The notes under the pieces were generated by a model that saw nothing but the letters and a program-made list of their open reading frames with translations, did no database searches and was not told the DNA's origin. A stretch of DNA of 64,000 nt from Marinobacterium nitratireducens (GTDB lineage: Bacteria > Pseudomonadota > Gammaproteobacteria > Pseudomonadales > Balneatricaceae): assembly GCF_014645375.1 (NCBI RefSeq), contig NZ_BMLT01000005.1:124001-188000 (forward strand). The letters run 5' to 3'. A program made the position numbers and the translations under genes. Below are positions 36,331-44,912 of the stretch, one piece after another; position 1 is the stretch's first letter; every line of letters begins with the position of its first letter.

Positions 36331-37485
36331 CTATGGATCCTGGTTAAGAATCTCAATGTAGTCGCTATAGGCGTAGATCCGGTTACGCTTTTGTCCTGTC
36401 ATTTCACGAACCATCCCCAACGCTTCCAGTCTCTCCAGGACTCTGGCGATGGTGGCCGGCGTCAACTGAGTGCTCTGCACCAGCCTAGCGATACTGGCGA
36501 TCGGGTGCTCGAAAAATGCATCCAGGATCAAACCCGCGGAGCCCGACATCCTGCCGAGCCCTTGTATTGTCATCTTATGCGCGGCACGCAGCTGGTTTAG
36601 CTTTTGCGCTGTGCTCACGGCCTGCGCTGCGGTCGCCGAAACGGCATCGACAAAAAACAGTAGCCAGTTTTCCCAGTCTCCGGATGTTCGCACTTGCTGC
36701 AAGCGATCGTAATAGGTTTGCCGGTACTTCTTGAAGAACAGCGACAGATAGAGAAGCGGTTGATGCAGTACACCTGCTTCAACCAGTATCAGAGGAATCA
36801 GCAGGCGGCCGAGACGACCATTGCCGTCCATGAATGGATGGATGGTTTCGAATTGAACGTGCACCAGAGCCGCCTTGATCAACGGATCAGTGGCTTCAGG
36901 TACATCGTTAATGAATTTTTCGAGCTCTCCCCAACAATCCGCAAGCTGATCCGCCGTTGGAGGCACAAAGGTTGCCTCGTCTGGGCGGTGCCCGCCAATC
37001 CACACCTGATTTTTACGAAATTCACCGGGCCCTCGACTGATACCACGACCCGAGGTCATCAGGGCCTGATGAAGCTCGGTTAACAGGCGATACGTTATCG
37101 GATGCCCTTCGCCGATACGCTGTAATCCCAATGACAAGGCGCCAACATAGCAGGACACTTCCTGAACGTCATCGAGCGGCACCCCAGGCTGCCCTTCCAT
37201 TTCGTACAGCATCAGATCACTGAGCGACGACTGGGTACCTTCGATCTGCGAGGACATCACCGCTTCCTTGCGAACATAGCTGTACAGGAAGAGGTGAGCA
37301 TCGGGGAGCAGTGTACTGATGGCATCCAGGCGACCAAGCGCCAGCATAGCTTCGTTGATACGACGCTGCAGCTTGGAATCGATCTGCAGCGGCGGATCCG
37401 GCGGCAAGGGGTTCGGTATGAAGGCCTGACATTCCACACCGCCCGCGATACTGCTGACAAACCGCCCTGATACGCCTCTCTCCAC
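36331..37485 (-). CDS. Fic family protein (AMPylase) with C-terminal winged helix
   Basis: 384 residues from GTG at 37485 (GAGGG 6 nt upstream); a TTG at 37515 is an alternative. The Fic core motif HPFMDGNGRLGR has the catalytic His and phosphate-binding GNGR. The N-terminal inhibitory helix carries SSQIEGT, fitting the (S/T)xxxE(G/N) motif that holds such enzymes inactive until relieved. The C-terminal part (IASIARLVQSTQLTPATIARVLERLEALGMV) is a winged-helix DNA-binding domain. Fic proteins of this design transfer AMP to target proteins and often bind their own promoter; two strong palindromes overlap this one (37497-37568). Confidence 0.92.
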   Translation of the reverse strand: MERGVSGRFVSSIAGGVECQAFIPNPLPPDPPLQIDSKLQRRINEAMLALGRLDAISTLLPDAHLFLYSYVRKEAVMSSQIEGTQSSLSDLMLYEMEGQPGVPLDDVQEVSCYVGALSLGLQRIGEGHPITYRLLTELHQALMTSGRGISRGPGEFRKNQVWIGGHRPDEATFVPPTADQLADCWGELEKFINDVPEATDPLIKAALVHVQFETIHPFMDGNGRLGRLLIPLILVEAGVLHQPLLYLSLFFKKYRQTYYDRLQQVRTSGDWENWLLFFVDAVSATAAQAVSTAQKLNQLRAAHKMTIQGLGRMSGSAGLILDAFFEHPIASIARLVQSTQLTPATIARVLERLEALGMVREMTGQKRNRIYAYSDYIEILNQDP

Positions 37486-37496
37486 AGAACCCTCGC

Positions 37497-37568
37497 TAAA
37501 GTTAAAATAAACCAAACCGTTATTTTACTTTAGACATTAATTTAAAATAACGGGGAATGCTATTTTAA
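37497..37568. promoter_or_regulatory. Two nested palindromes at the Fic promoter
   Basis: First: TAAAGTTAAAATAA paired with TTATTTTACTTTA (one bulged base, 9-nt spacer, 37497-37532). Second: TTAAAATA / TATTTTAA with an 11-nt spacer (37542-37568). Both share the AAAATA/TATTTT half and sit directly upstream of the fic start, consistent with cooperative binding of a dimeric regulator, possibly Fic itself. Confidence 0.6.
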
Positions 37569-37612
37569 GCTACTGCTGAAATTCTGCTTATGGTCGGCCG
37601 GCCAGAACAGGT

Positions 37613-37685
37613 GATGGGTTACGCGACGCCCGAAAATCCAGTCGCGCTGATACCGAAACGCAGTTGCGTCGCTAACCCATCCTAC
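37613..37685. repeat. REP palindrome (GTAG type), inverted orientation
   Basis: Starts GATGGGTTACGCGACGCCC and closes with GTCGCTAACCCATCCTAC. It is the same family as at 31.9, 59 and 63 kb and marks the other side of the methyltransferase-helicase-Fic segment. Confidence 0.8.
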
Positions 37686-37848
37686 GGATGCGCCGGATTC
37701 GCGGAATAACGAAAGGACAAGTCTCGAACAAATGACTAACTGCAAGCGTGCATCGATGCCAAGTCGGCATTAGTTTTACAGGAGATTGCAGAAGAAACGG
37801 ATGACCGACGGAATACGACTCTTGGAGTGGATACTACGAATCGTTTAA

Positions 37849-37899
37849 TTAATGGTCGGGACGGCAGGATTTGAACCTGCGACCCCTTGCACCCCATGC
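37849..37899. repeat. Attachment site, left (tRNA-Pro 3' fragment)
   Basis: 51 bp identical to 54694-54744. It contains the last ~46 nt of tRNA-Pro including CCA (plus-strand TGG) but no 5' half, so it is not a functional tRNA. Confidence 0.88.
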
Positions 37900-38029
37900 T
37901 AGTTTTTTAGCATCTCACACTGTCATTTACGTCTCTCATGCGCTCACCACAAACCACATAACCAACTGTTTTAAATGTACTTTTATGTAGATATTGTTCT
38001 ATATTGTCTCACGCAGTGTCAGGACCACT

Positions 38030-38053
38030 TTTCCTGCACCAGTCCTGCACCAG
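38030..38053. promoter_or_regulatory. Candidate integrase arm-type sites, left
   Basis: TTTCCTGCACCAG immediately followed by TCCTGCACCAG, a tandem 11-bp repeat located between the left attachment site and the integrase ATG. The identical 24 nt are at 54607-54630 and a single copy is at 54576-54588. Confidence 0.6.
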
Positions 38054-38068
38054 AATCGAGACAACATC

Positions 38069-39451
38069 ATGGCAGCCAAGAACGACATCCCCGCCACTAA
38101 CCCCGATAGCTTCTGCAAGAGCATCAAGGCAACTCAGAAGACCCAGTACTTCAAAGACAGCAAGATGCCAGGCCTGCGTCTTCGAGTAACCCCGGCCGGG
38201 GGTAAGTTTTGGGTGTTTGGCTATTCCGCCAAGATAGCACCTGCTCCGATCAAGAAGCCCAAAGACAACTACGTCAACCGCTCCATGAGCCTGGGGCCCT
38301 TCAATTATGGTAAGGGCGCTCCAGTAGACTCGCTAACGGTCAAGGAGGCTCGCGACCTGGCGGCGGAGCACAAGGCGCGAGCCAAGCGTGGTGAGGACCC
38401 CGCAGCTGACAAGAAGCGCACGGAGCTCGACAGGATCAGCCGTGAAGCAGCGAGAGTCTCAGTCCGCGACGTGTTCGAGCAGTGGTGTTCGGACGATCTT
38501 GTTCGTCGCAAGGACGGTGGAGCAGAAGCGCGGCGGATGATGGAGAAAGACGTACTCCCCGTGATCGGCGAACTTGGCATTGAGGATGTACGCAAACTCC
38601 ACATCAGTACGATCAACAGCACCGTCAAGAAGCGTGGACTTCGAATCGCCACAGCAGTCTTTTCGTTGATGCGTCAGCTTTTCGGCTACGCCGTCGAGCG
38701 TGACTTTATTGAACAGGACCCGACCGCCAGCATCAAGAAGTCGAAAGTGGGCAGCTCCGGCGAGATCCGCGAGCGCGTCCTGAATGAGAAGGAAATCCGG
38801 GAGCTATTCCAAAAGCTGCCCAGCGCGGGCCTCGTCGGCACAAACGAGCTTGCGCTGCCAATCCAGTTTGCTACGTGCTGCCGCATTGGGGAGCTACTCA
38901 AGGCCCGCTGGGGGCATGTTGACCTTGAAGCCCGGATCTGGCGCATCCCGTCCGAGAATAGCAAGAACGGCAAGGCGCACGAAATCTACCTGTCGGACTT
39001 TGCACTCGACTACTTCCAGCGCTTGCACCAGCTAACGTCCGGAACTGCATGGCTGTTTCCGGCCGCTCGCTCTGACGGCCATATCAACGAGAAGGCGATT
39101 ACTAAACAGGTGGCCGACCGGCAGCGCGCTCCTGAGAAGGTATTGAATGGGCGAACTGCCAAGCACGCAGAAGCTCTAATGCTAACCTCTGGAACCGGGG
39201 AGCAGTGGCGCCCGCATGACCTCCGCCGCACCGGAGCGTCGCTGATGGTGGAGCTGGGCGTCCTGCCCGAGGTTGCGGAGCGCTGCTTAAACCACACCGA
39301 GCAGAGCAAGGTCAAGCGGACCTACCAACAGTTCAGCTACTGGCCGCAGATGCGCGAAGCATGGAGCAAGCTTGGCGATCGCCTGGAGCTGCTGAGCAGA
39401 GAGCCAAGCACAACGGTTGTCGTGGCCAACTTTAGGCAGCGCCAGATCTGA
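38069..39451 (+). CDS. Tyrosine-recombinase integrase (P4-like)
   Basis: 460 residues from ATG at 38069; the longer frame from 37994 would overlap the arm-site repeats and is less likely. The N-terminal DUF4102-like arm-binding domain (MPGLRLRVTPAGGKFWVFGYS) is followed by a core-binding domain (VRDVFEQWCSDDLVRR) and a catalytic domain with Arg in TCCRIGELLKARW, HDLRRTGASLM, His in CLNHTEQ and the Tyr nucleophile in KRTYQQFSYW. It catalyses site-specific integration and excision at the 3' end of tRNA-Pro. It lies next to the partial tRNA copy, at the end away from the intact tRNA. Confidence 0.95.
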   Translation: MAAKNDIPATNPDSFCKSIKATQKTQYFKDSKMPGLRLRVTPAGGKFWVFGYSAKIAPAPIKKPKDNYVNRSMSLGPFNYGKGAPVDSLTVKEARDLAAEHKARAKRGEDPAADKKRTELDRISREAARVSVRDVFEQWCSDDLVRRKDGGAEARRMMEKDVLPVIGELGIEDVRKLHISTINSTVKKRGLRIATAVFSLMRQLFGYAVERDFIEQDPTASIKKSKVGSSGEIRERVLNEKEIRELFQKLPSAGLVGTNELALPIQFATCCRIGELLKARWGHVDLEARIWRIPSENSKNGKAHEIYLSDFALDYFQRLHQLTSGTAWLFPAARSDGHINEKAITKQVADRQRAPEKVLNGRTAKHAEALMLTSGTGEQWRPHDLRRTGASLMVELGVLPEVAERCLNHTEQSKVKRTYQQFSYWPQMREAWSKLGDRLELLSREPSTTVVVANFRQRQI

Positions 39452-39517
39452 AGCCACCTGCTTGTCATGTTACTGCGCGTAAGAAGCACCTGCGCGAATT
39501 CCAACACACTACGACGA

Positions 39518-39546
39518 ACTCGGTCTGCCGAAGCAGTAGACCGAGT
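39518..39546 (+). terminator. Hairpin after the integrase
   Basis: Perfect 9-bp stem ACTCGGTCT / AGACCGAGT with an 11-nt loop, 67 bp past the integrase stop. No T-run follows. Confidence 0.45.
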
Positions 39547-40510
39547 AACCGCTCAAAGCATTCCGCCACTCCAAGTAAGCCAGGTTGCTGACCATCTAGC
39601 CTGGCGAGCACTGTCATTCCTCATAGCCCCTTCCCCAATCCGCAAGACACTTGCCGTCAGCCCCGAAGTTAATAAAAACTCTAACACAGTTCGGTTAAAC
39701 GAAATGGATTCAAATGCACGCGCACGCCTTTCCTTTAACGTATTGACTTTGTCACACAAATAAGCACTCACAACAATTTCAGCTTGCAATTTAAAAATAA
39801 CAACCATGACAAAAATTATTATATAAAAACACCCATATCGCACCTTGACGCTTTAAAACAAAACGATATCTTACGCACATTAACGAGACACCAGCCGACG
39901 GAGTGAAGTAACCCGAGCTACAACTACGGGCATATGGATAACTTTCCACGCCCCTCCGGTTCGCAATGCAGCCCTGAACCAAAACGCAAACCAGGAGGCG
40001 TGCACGGAGCTGCATAGGTGTTGCAAAACCAAGCTGGCGCATCCTTAGGAAGCCACAAAGAGCGCGCCCTACGGCATGCGCAGACCGCTTTACAGTAATG
40101 GAGCGAGCCTACGACGAAGGAGTCAGCTTCGCCGATGCCCACTAATGAATCCAATTTCAGAAACCACCGAGGAGAGCTATGAATCATCCACCACTTTTCA
40201 AGCGTAAGGACCCTTCCAACAGATAAAAAACCTTAAAAAATCGAAAAAACTTCAAAAAAACTGAAAACCTAAAAATTACTCGAAAGCCTGTTAGCTCACA
40301 GCGATCGAAAACATTCATCACACCAAAACCAGCACTAGCCATAAAGCATTAGTATTTAATGAAGCTCGCGAAGAACTCTAAAGAATGCCGATGCCATTCG
40401 AGCAACCCCCTCCCCCTGGGCTTGAACATTCATAAAGCGCCGGTTGGTCCACCGTCGCCTTGTTGTTTCCGTTCGTCTTTAGCCAACTAATTTTCAACAG
40501 GAACAGCCTA
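39547..40510. other. AT-rich non-coding interval with phased A-tracts
   Basis: About 960 bp between integrase and alpA without a convincing gene. At 40226-40275 six A-tracts of 4-6 A begin at 40226, 40236, 40245, 40255, 40264 and 40271, close to one helical turn apart, which predicts intrinsic DNA curvature. With the replication gene downstream, an origin or excision-control region is possible. Confidence 0.55.
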
Positions 40511-40699
40511 ATGCACAAAAGCCAGATCCTTCGCCCAACCCACGCCGCCAACTTCATCAGCGTCAGCCGCGCCACCCTGTACCGCATTGCCAAGAACGAC
40601 CCGACCTTCCCGCGCAAGATCCGCATCGGTGAGCGCTGTGTTGGTTACCGAGAGTCCGACCTGTCGAAGTGGCTCGAAGCACGGGAGGTGGCAGCGTAA
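40511..40699 (+). CDS. AlpA-family DNA-binding regulator/excisionase
   Basis: 62 residues from ATG at 40511 (MHKSQILRPTHAANFISVSRATLYRIAKND). It is a MerR-like helix-turn-helix of the AlpA group (SVSRATLYRIAKNDPTFPRKIRIGERCVGYRESDLSKWL). In P4-like elements AlpA activates integrase or acts in excision. Its stop codon overlaps the next start (TAATG), so it leads a tightly packed operon of four genes. Confidence 0.92.
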   Translation: MHKSQILRPTHAANFISVSRATLYRIAKNDPTFPRKIRIGERCVGYRESDLSKWLEAREVAA

Positions 40700-41520
40700 T
40701 GGCGGCAGTAACCCTCATTCTTGGCACCACCAGCCTTGGCTCTGTCAACGTCAAGAAAAATACCCCGAGCACCTACATGCAATCGACGACTTCGTTCTTG
40801 CCGCAACCGGTTCCGCCAAAAGACGTCGTCACCGTGCCTGTCGAGGCTGTAGCAAAAACATGCCGACAGTCTCACAAGAAGGTCATGGCGCTCGTCAACT
40901 CGCTGATCGAAGATCGATTCATCGGCGCGCATGAGTATGCTACGGCGTACTCGGCCAACGCCTGTACCGCACCGAGCGACTATCACCTGGACGAGTCTGC
41001 GGTTCTGAAGATCCTTCCGTTTATTTGCGGACGTACGCCCCACCCCGAACTGCTGAAGCTCATCAAGCGCCTTTTCCGCAAGGCGGGCAAGCACTGGGAA
41101 CTGGACGAGGTCTGCCGGACGCCCGACTGGCAGAAAAATCGATCCGCAGGCAAGATCGCTCGCAAGGATCTCAGCCAGGTGGTCGATGAGTTCAGAAAAT
41201 ACTCCATCGAGCAGGGCAGCAAAAACGCCGTGCGTCAGCACGGGAACATTACCAGAGCTATTTACAAGGCGCTGTTCCCGACCAGAAGCCCCAAAGACTG
41301 CAAAGGACTGCGCGACCGACTCACTGATCACGAACTGGCTCTCCTGGCCACCGCCGAGATCATCGCGAAGTGCGCGCTGACCTCGGGGATGGCACAAAAC
41401 CGCCACTACAAAGCTATCTATGAAGAGGTTAAGGAGCGGCTGCACGCCTTTGCCTGCTTGCTCTCCGAGAATGATCTGACCGGCGGCTCTGAGGAGCTGC
41501 CGAACAAGGAGGCCGCATAA
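40699..41520 (+). CDS. Hypothetical element protein (Rha-like N-terminus possible)
   Basis: 273 residues from ATG at 40699, overlapping the alpA stop. The segment VPVEAVAKTCRQSHKKVMALVNSLIE faintly recalls the start of phage Rha regulators; the rest (DLSQVVDEFRKYSIEQGSKNAVRQHGNITRAIYKALFP) matches nothing I recognise. It is probably a regulatory or replication accessory protein of the element, judged by its place between alpA and the primase-like gene (also joined by a TAATG overlap). Confidence 0.75.
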   Translation: MAAVTLILGTTSLGSVNVKKNTPSTYMQSTTSFLPQPVPPKDVVTVPVEAVAKTCRQSHKKVMALVNSLIEDRFIGAHEYATAYSANACTAPSDYHLDESAVLKILPFICGRTPHPELLKLIKRLFRKAGKHWELDEVCRTPDWQKNRSAGKIARKDLSQVVDEFRKYSIEQGSKNAVRQHGNITRAIYKALFPTRSPKDCKGLRDRLTDHELALLATAEIIAKCALTSGMAQNRHYKAIYEEVKERLHAFACLLSENDLTGGSEELPNKEAA

Positions 41521-43937
41521 TGAACCTGGCGAATCAGCATAGCGCTGTTGATTTCGCCATGATCAACAGCCTGCTCACCCCTTCTCGACTCGTGCCGGAG
41601 TGGCTGCCGGACGGCAAGGCTGAAGGCCGCGAGTGGGTTGCACTCAATCCCACACGCCACGACCGGAAACCCGGCTCGTTCCGGGTAAACCTCGACTCCG
41701 GAAAGTGGGCCGACTTCTCGACCAGCGACTGTGGCGGCGATCTGATCAGCCTCTGGGCCTACCTGAATAACTTTAGTGATCAGAAGACCGCCGCGCTGGA
41801 CCTGATGAATCGCCACCAGCTCAGCGCAATGCGTGCGGCGGCAAATGATGCACACCACCAGCCAACCGGCTCCGGGGAGCAGATCCTGCTCCCGGCTCCG
41901 GCCACTGCACCGATGCCGCCGAAAACCCATTTCAAATTCGGCGAGGCGACCAGCTCGTGGACATACCGTGACAACAAGGGCCAGGTGCTCTTTTACGTCT
42001 GCCGCTTCGATCCGGTCAGCGAACGCAAGCAGGTTCTGCCCTTGACCTACTGGCAGGACAGCCAGGGCAGTGGCTGGCGCTGGAAAGGCCTGGCCAGCCG
42101 CTCCCTCCGCCCGCTGTATGGCCTGGACCGACTGGCACACCAACCCGATGCCAAGGTCTTGGTCTGCGAGGGCGAGAAGGCCGCTGATGCGGCACAACAG
42201 CTGTTCCCGGAGCTGGTGGCGGTGTCCTGGATGGGTGGCACCAACGCAGTCTCCAAAGCCAACTGGGAGCCGCTGAAGGGCCGCAAAGTTGTGATCTGGC
42301 CGGACAACGACGAGCCGGGCTGCAAAGCTGCGGCGGTGATCATCGAACAGCTCAAGGGCCTGACGTCCGAACTGCTATTGATCGCCCCCCAGGCACTCCC
42401 GGATAAGGCTGATGCAGCCGATGTGACCCCGGACCAGGCGCGGGAGCTTCTCGACCAAGCGCGGGCGGTCAATGTGGCACAGACTCGAACGCAGCCGGTA
42501 CCGCTGCCCAATAGCCTGCCGCCGGTGGAGCCCTTCGATCCAGCACTGCTGCCTGAAGTGATCCGCAGCTATGTCATGGACGTCGCCAATCGCCAGCAGT
42601 GTGCGCCCGACTTCTGTGCCGTCGCGGCACTGGTTAGCCTGGCAGGTGTACTCGGCCGCAAGGTACTGATCCGCCCGAAGCAGAACGACGACTGGACCAT
42701 CACACCGAACCTCTGGGGTGCGATGATCGGCGGACCCTCGGCGATGAAGTCGCCGTCGCTGAGCGCTATGCGCTTCCCTCTCGACTTGATCGAACGCGAG
42801 ATGAAGGAAGCGCACAAGGCTCAACTGGCGGAGTCGGTAATAGATGCCGAGCTGCTCGAACTGGAGCGCAAGGCAGCCAAGCAGCGGGCCAAAAAGCTCG
42901 CCGACCAGGGAGACCGCGACGGCGCCAAGGCACAGCTGGCTCTGCTCGAGTCTTCCGTCGCCGTACCGGAGGCGCCGCCCCGCTTGATCGTCAACGACGC
43001 GACCGTAGAGGCACTCGGCGAACGCTTGAATGAAAACCCGAACGGGCTGGTCCTGGTACGCGATGAGCTGGCGGGCTGGCTCTCGAAGATGCAGCAAGAT
43101 GAGTACGCCGCCGACCGAGCCTTCTACCTGGAGTGCTTCAATGGAGACGGCCGCTACACCTATGACCGCATTGGACGGGGCACGGTGTCCATCGAGCACT
43201 GTAACCTCTCCATCATCGGAGGTATCCAGCCGGCGAAAATTGCGCCGCTGGTACGGGGCGCAACGCGCGGCACCGATGACGATGGCCTGATCCAGCGCTT
43301 CCAGCTTGCCGTCTGGCCGGATCCGGTACGTAACTGGGCCTGGAACGACCGTGCTCCGGACGCGAGAGCCAAGGAGCTGTACAAGCAGACCTTCTATCGG
43401 CTCCAGGCTTTGAGCTTCGAGCTGAACGAGGGGCAGCCGCCGTACTGGCGTTTCACTCCGGATGCCCAGCAGGTTTTCATCGAGTGGATGACCGAGCTTC
43501 AAGCGGAAGCCAGGAGTGGGGAGCTGTTGCCGGCACTCGAAGCGCACCTGCTGAAGATGCCGAAAACCATTTGCTCCCTGGCACTGCTGTTCGCGGTGAT
43601 TGACGGCCAGCGCGGTGAAGTAGACCACGACTCCACTTGCCGTGCACTTGGCTGGGCGCGCTACCTGCGCAGCCATGCTGAACGGCTGTATAGCGCCGCC
43701 GGAAACCGGGACATCAATGGGGCCAAGACGATCGTCGCGAAACAGGACCAGCTGCCCAATCCTTTCAGCAGTCGCGATATCCAGCGCAAGGGCTGGGCTG
43801 GGCTGGATAGTGCCGACGCGGTCCGGGAGGCCCTGGAGCTGCTTGTTGATCACCACTACCTGCTGGTGGAGGAAACGCAGACCACAGGGCGACCCAAGAC
43901 CGCTTATTTCTGGCAAACGTTCGAGGATGCAGCATGA
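41520..43937 (+). CDS. Toprim / DUF3987 replication protein (primase-helicase type)
   Basis: 805 residues. The N-terminus (EWVALNPTRHDRKPGSFRVNLDSGKWADFST, CGGDLISLWAYL) is like the primase-associated domain that precedes Toprim. The Toprim core is VLVCEGEKAADAAQQLFP with VVIWPDNDEPG (~215-265). The DUF3987 ATPase-like part has GAMIGGPSAMKSPSLSAM (Walker-A-like) at ~400-417, a charged coiled region (~430-480) and GLVLVRDELAGWLSKM (Walker-B-like). Such proteins replicate satellite elements and islands after excision. No separate helicase gene is present. Confidence 0.88.
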   Translation: MNLANQHSAVDFAMINSLLTPSRLVPEWLPDGKAEGREWVALNPTRHDRKPGSFRVNLDSGKWADFSTSDCGGDLISLWAYLNNFSDQKTAALDLMNRHQLSAMRAAANDAHHQPTGSGEQILLPAPATAPMPPKTHFKFGEATSSWTYRDNKGQVLFYVCRFDPVSERKQVLPLTYWQDSQGSGWRWKGLASRSLRPLYGLDRLAHQPDAKVLVCEGEKAADAAQQLFPELVAVSWMGGTNAVSKANWEPLKGRKVVIWPDNDEPGCKAAAVIIEQLKGLTSELLLIAPQALPDKADAADVTPDQARELLDQARAVNVAQTRTQPVPLPNSLPPVEPFDPALLPEVIRSYVMDVANRQQCAPDFCAVAALVSLAGVLGRKVLIRPKQNDDWTITPNLWGAMIGGPSAMKSPSLSAMRFPLDLIEREMKEAHKAQLAESVIDAELLELERKAAKQRAKKLADQGDRDGAKAQLALLESSVAVPEAPPRLIVNDATVEALGERLNENPNGLVLVRDELAGWLSKMQQDEYAADRAFYLECFNGDGRYTYDRIGRGTVSIEHCNLSIIGGIQPAKIAPLVRGATRGTDDDGLIQRFQLAVWPDPVRNWAWNDRAPDARAKELYKQTFYRLQALSFELNEGQPPYWRFTPDAQQVFIEWMTELQAEARSGELLPALEAHLLKMPKTICSLALLFAVIDGQRGEVDHDSTCRALGWARYLRSHAERLYSAAGNRDINGAKTIVAKQDQLPNPFSSRDIQRKGWAGLDSADAVREALELLVDHHYLLVEETQTTGRPKTAYFWQTFEDAA

Positions 43938-44350
43938 ACCCTTGGCTGCAGAAAATCGGGCAACGCACCCAACACGGCACCGACAAAACCGACATTACCC
44001 CTTTTGTCAGTTTTGTCGACCAGTCACCGGGGGCTTTTAGTGAAAATTGGAGGTTGTCTGAGCCATACGAAGATGCACCCGGACACTACAGACTGGTAGA
44101 GCCTGGCGCGGATGAAACCCAACCGCGCTTGCTCTTCGCCGAGGACCTGCAGGACTTGCCGTTGCTCAAGGACGACCGCGACTTCGTCAACCGCCTGTTG
44201 GGGCGCTGCTCGATGAATCAGAGGCACGACCGGCTCAGCCACTATCACGACCTCTGGGTCAAGGCACACGCACAGGAGCCTCTGGCCCACCGTCGTGAGA
44301 ACGCGGGCCGATACGCGGCCAACAGCTGGCTGCTAACCCAGGCGAAGTAG
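43934..44350 (+). CDS. Hypothetical protein, last gene of the element operon
   Basis: 138 residues overlapping the upstream stop by 4 nt (ATGA). Hydrophilic, with no signal peptide or membrane segment. The C-terminal half (FVNRLLGRCSMNQRHDRLSHYHDLWVKAHAQEPLAHRRENAGRYAANSWLL) is helical and basic. I do not recognise a family. Its coupling to the DUF3987 gene suggests a replication or partner role. Confidence 0.75.
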   Translation: MNPWLQKIGQRTQHGTDKTDITPFVSFVDQSPGAFSENWRLSEPYEDAPGHYRLVEPGADETQPRLLFAEDLQDLPLLKDDRDFVNRLLGRCSMNQRHDRLSHYHDLWVKAHAQEPLAHRRENAGRYAANSWLLTQAK

Positions 44351-44369
44351 CCACCAGAACAGACACAAG

Positions 44370-44409
44370 AAGGGCAACCTCGACACCCGTTGGGCTGCCC
44401 TTTATCTTT
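44370..44409 (+). terminator. Terminator of the element operon
   Basis: Stem AAGGGCA / TGCCCTT around a 19-nt loop, followed by TATCTTTC; 20 bp past the last gene of the alpA operon. Confidence 0.6.
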
Positions 44410-44912
44410 CCCATAGCCCCCCCACCGTGCCACCCGGTCGTACCGAACCTCACAAAACCTCACTTCTGATCGGCTGCTGCCAGCACTGTACACCCTCCAC
44501 CAGCCCCGTACCACAACCGAACGGCATACTGGACGTTTACGTTCATTTCAGCGCCAGCCTGGTATAGCATGGAGGGTTATTTTCATAATGGACCGGCGGC
44601 CGCGTGAAGCGGGTTCGATAGCGCCGCCCTCCCCGACTATTTGGCAGCAAGGACGCTCGCATGTTGTTTCAGTCTAGCATCAGGCGACTACCCGACCAGT
44701 GCCACCCACCTCACAAAACTTCTTTATTTGCTCACCAACGGCACCACTTAGAGATAGCTACGTAAACTCCGACTTGTTGGCGCTAGCTTTCGAGCGACGC
44801 GCTAATTCCAAGAAGACATCCACCATGCAGTCGCACACGGCACAAATCGGCCACAGCTGCAGCACGCTAATGGGCCCCGGGACTTCATAACCGGAAGTAA
44901 ATGGCTTCGTTC
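44410..44912. other. Junction between replication module and ddd cargo
   Basis: About 500 bp without a supportable gene. Two imperfect copies of a motif (GTGCCACC... then CCTCACAAAACYTC) occur near 44428-44463 and 44700-44723, and GGAGGG / CCCTCC (44572-44634) could pair. This may be the seam where the ddd cargo was inserted. Confidence 0.4.

Noticed and set aside
39467-39763. 98-codon frame downstream of the integrase
   Set aside because: It covers a hairpin and AT-rich DNA, has no recognisable motif and no ribosome-binding site.
44572-44634. Fold GGAGGG...CCCTCC with a GGGTTCGA-like loop, resembling a tmRNA or tRNA 3' end
   Set aside because: The T-arm does not pair (AGCGGG opposite GCGCCG) and no acceptor or anticodon arm can be drawn.
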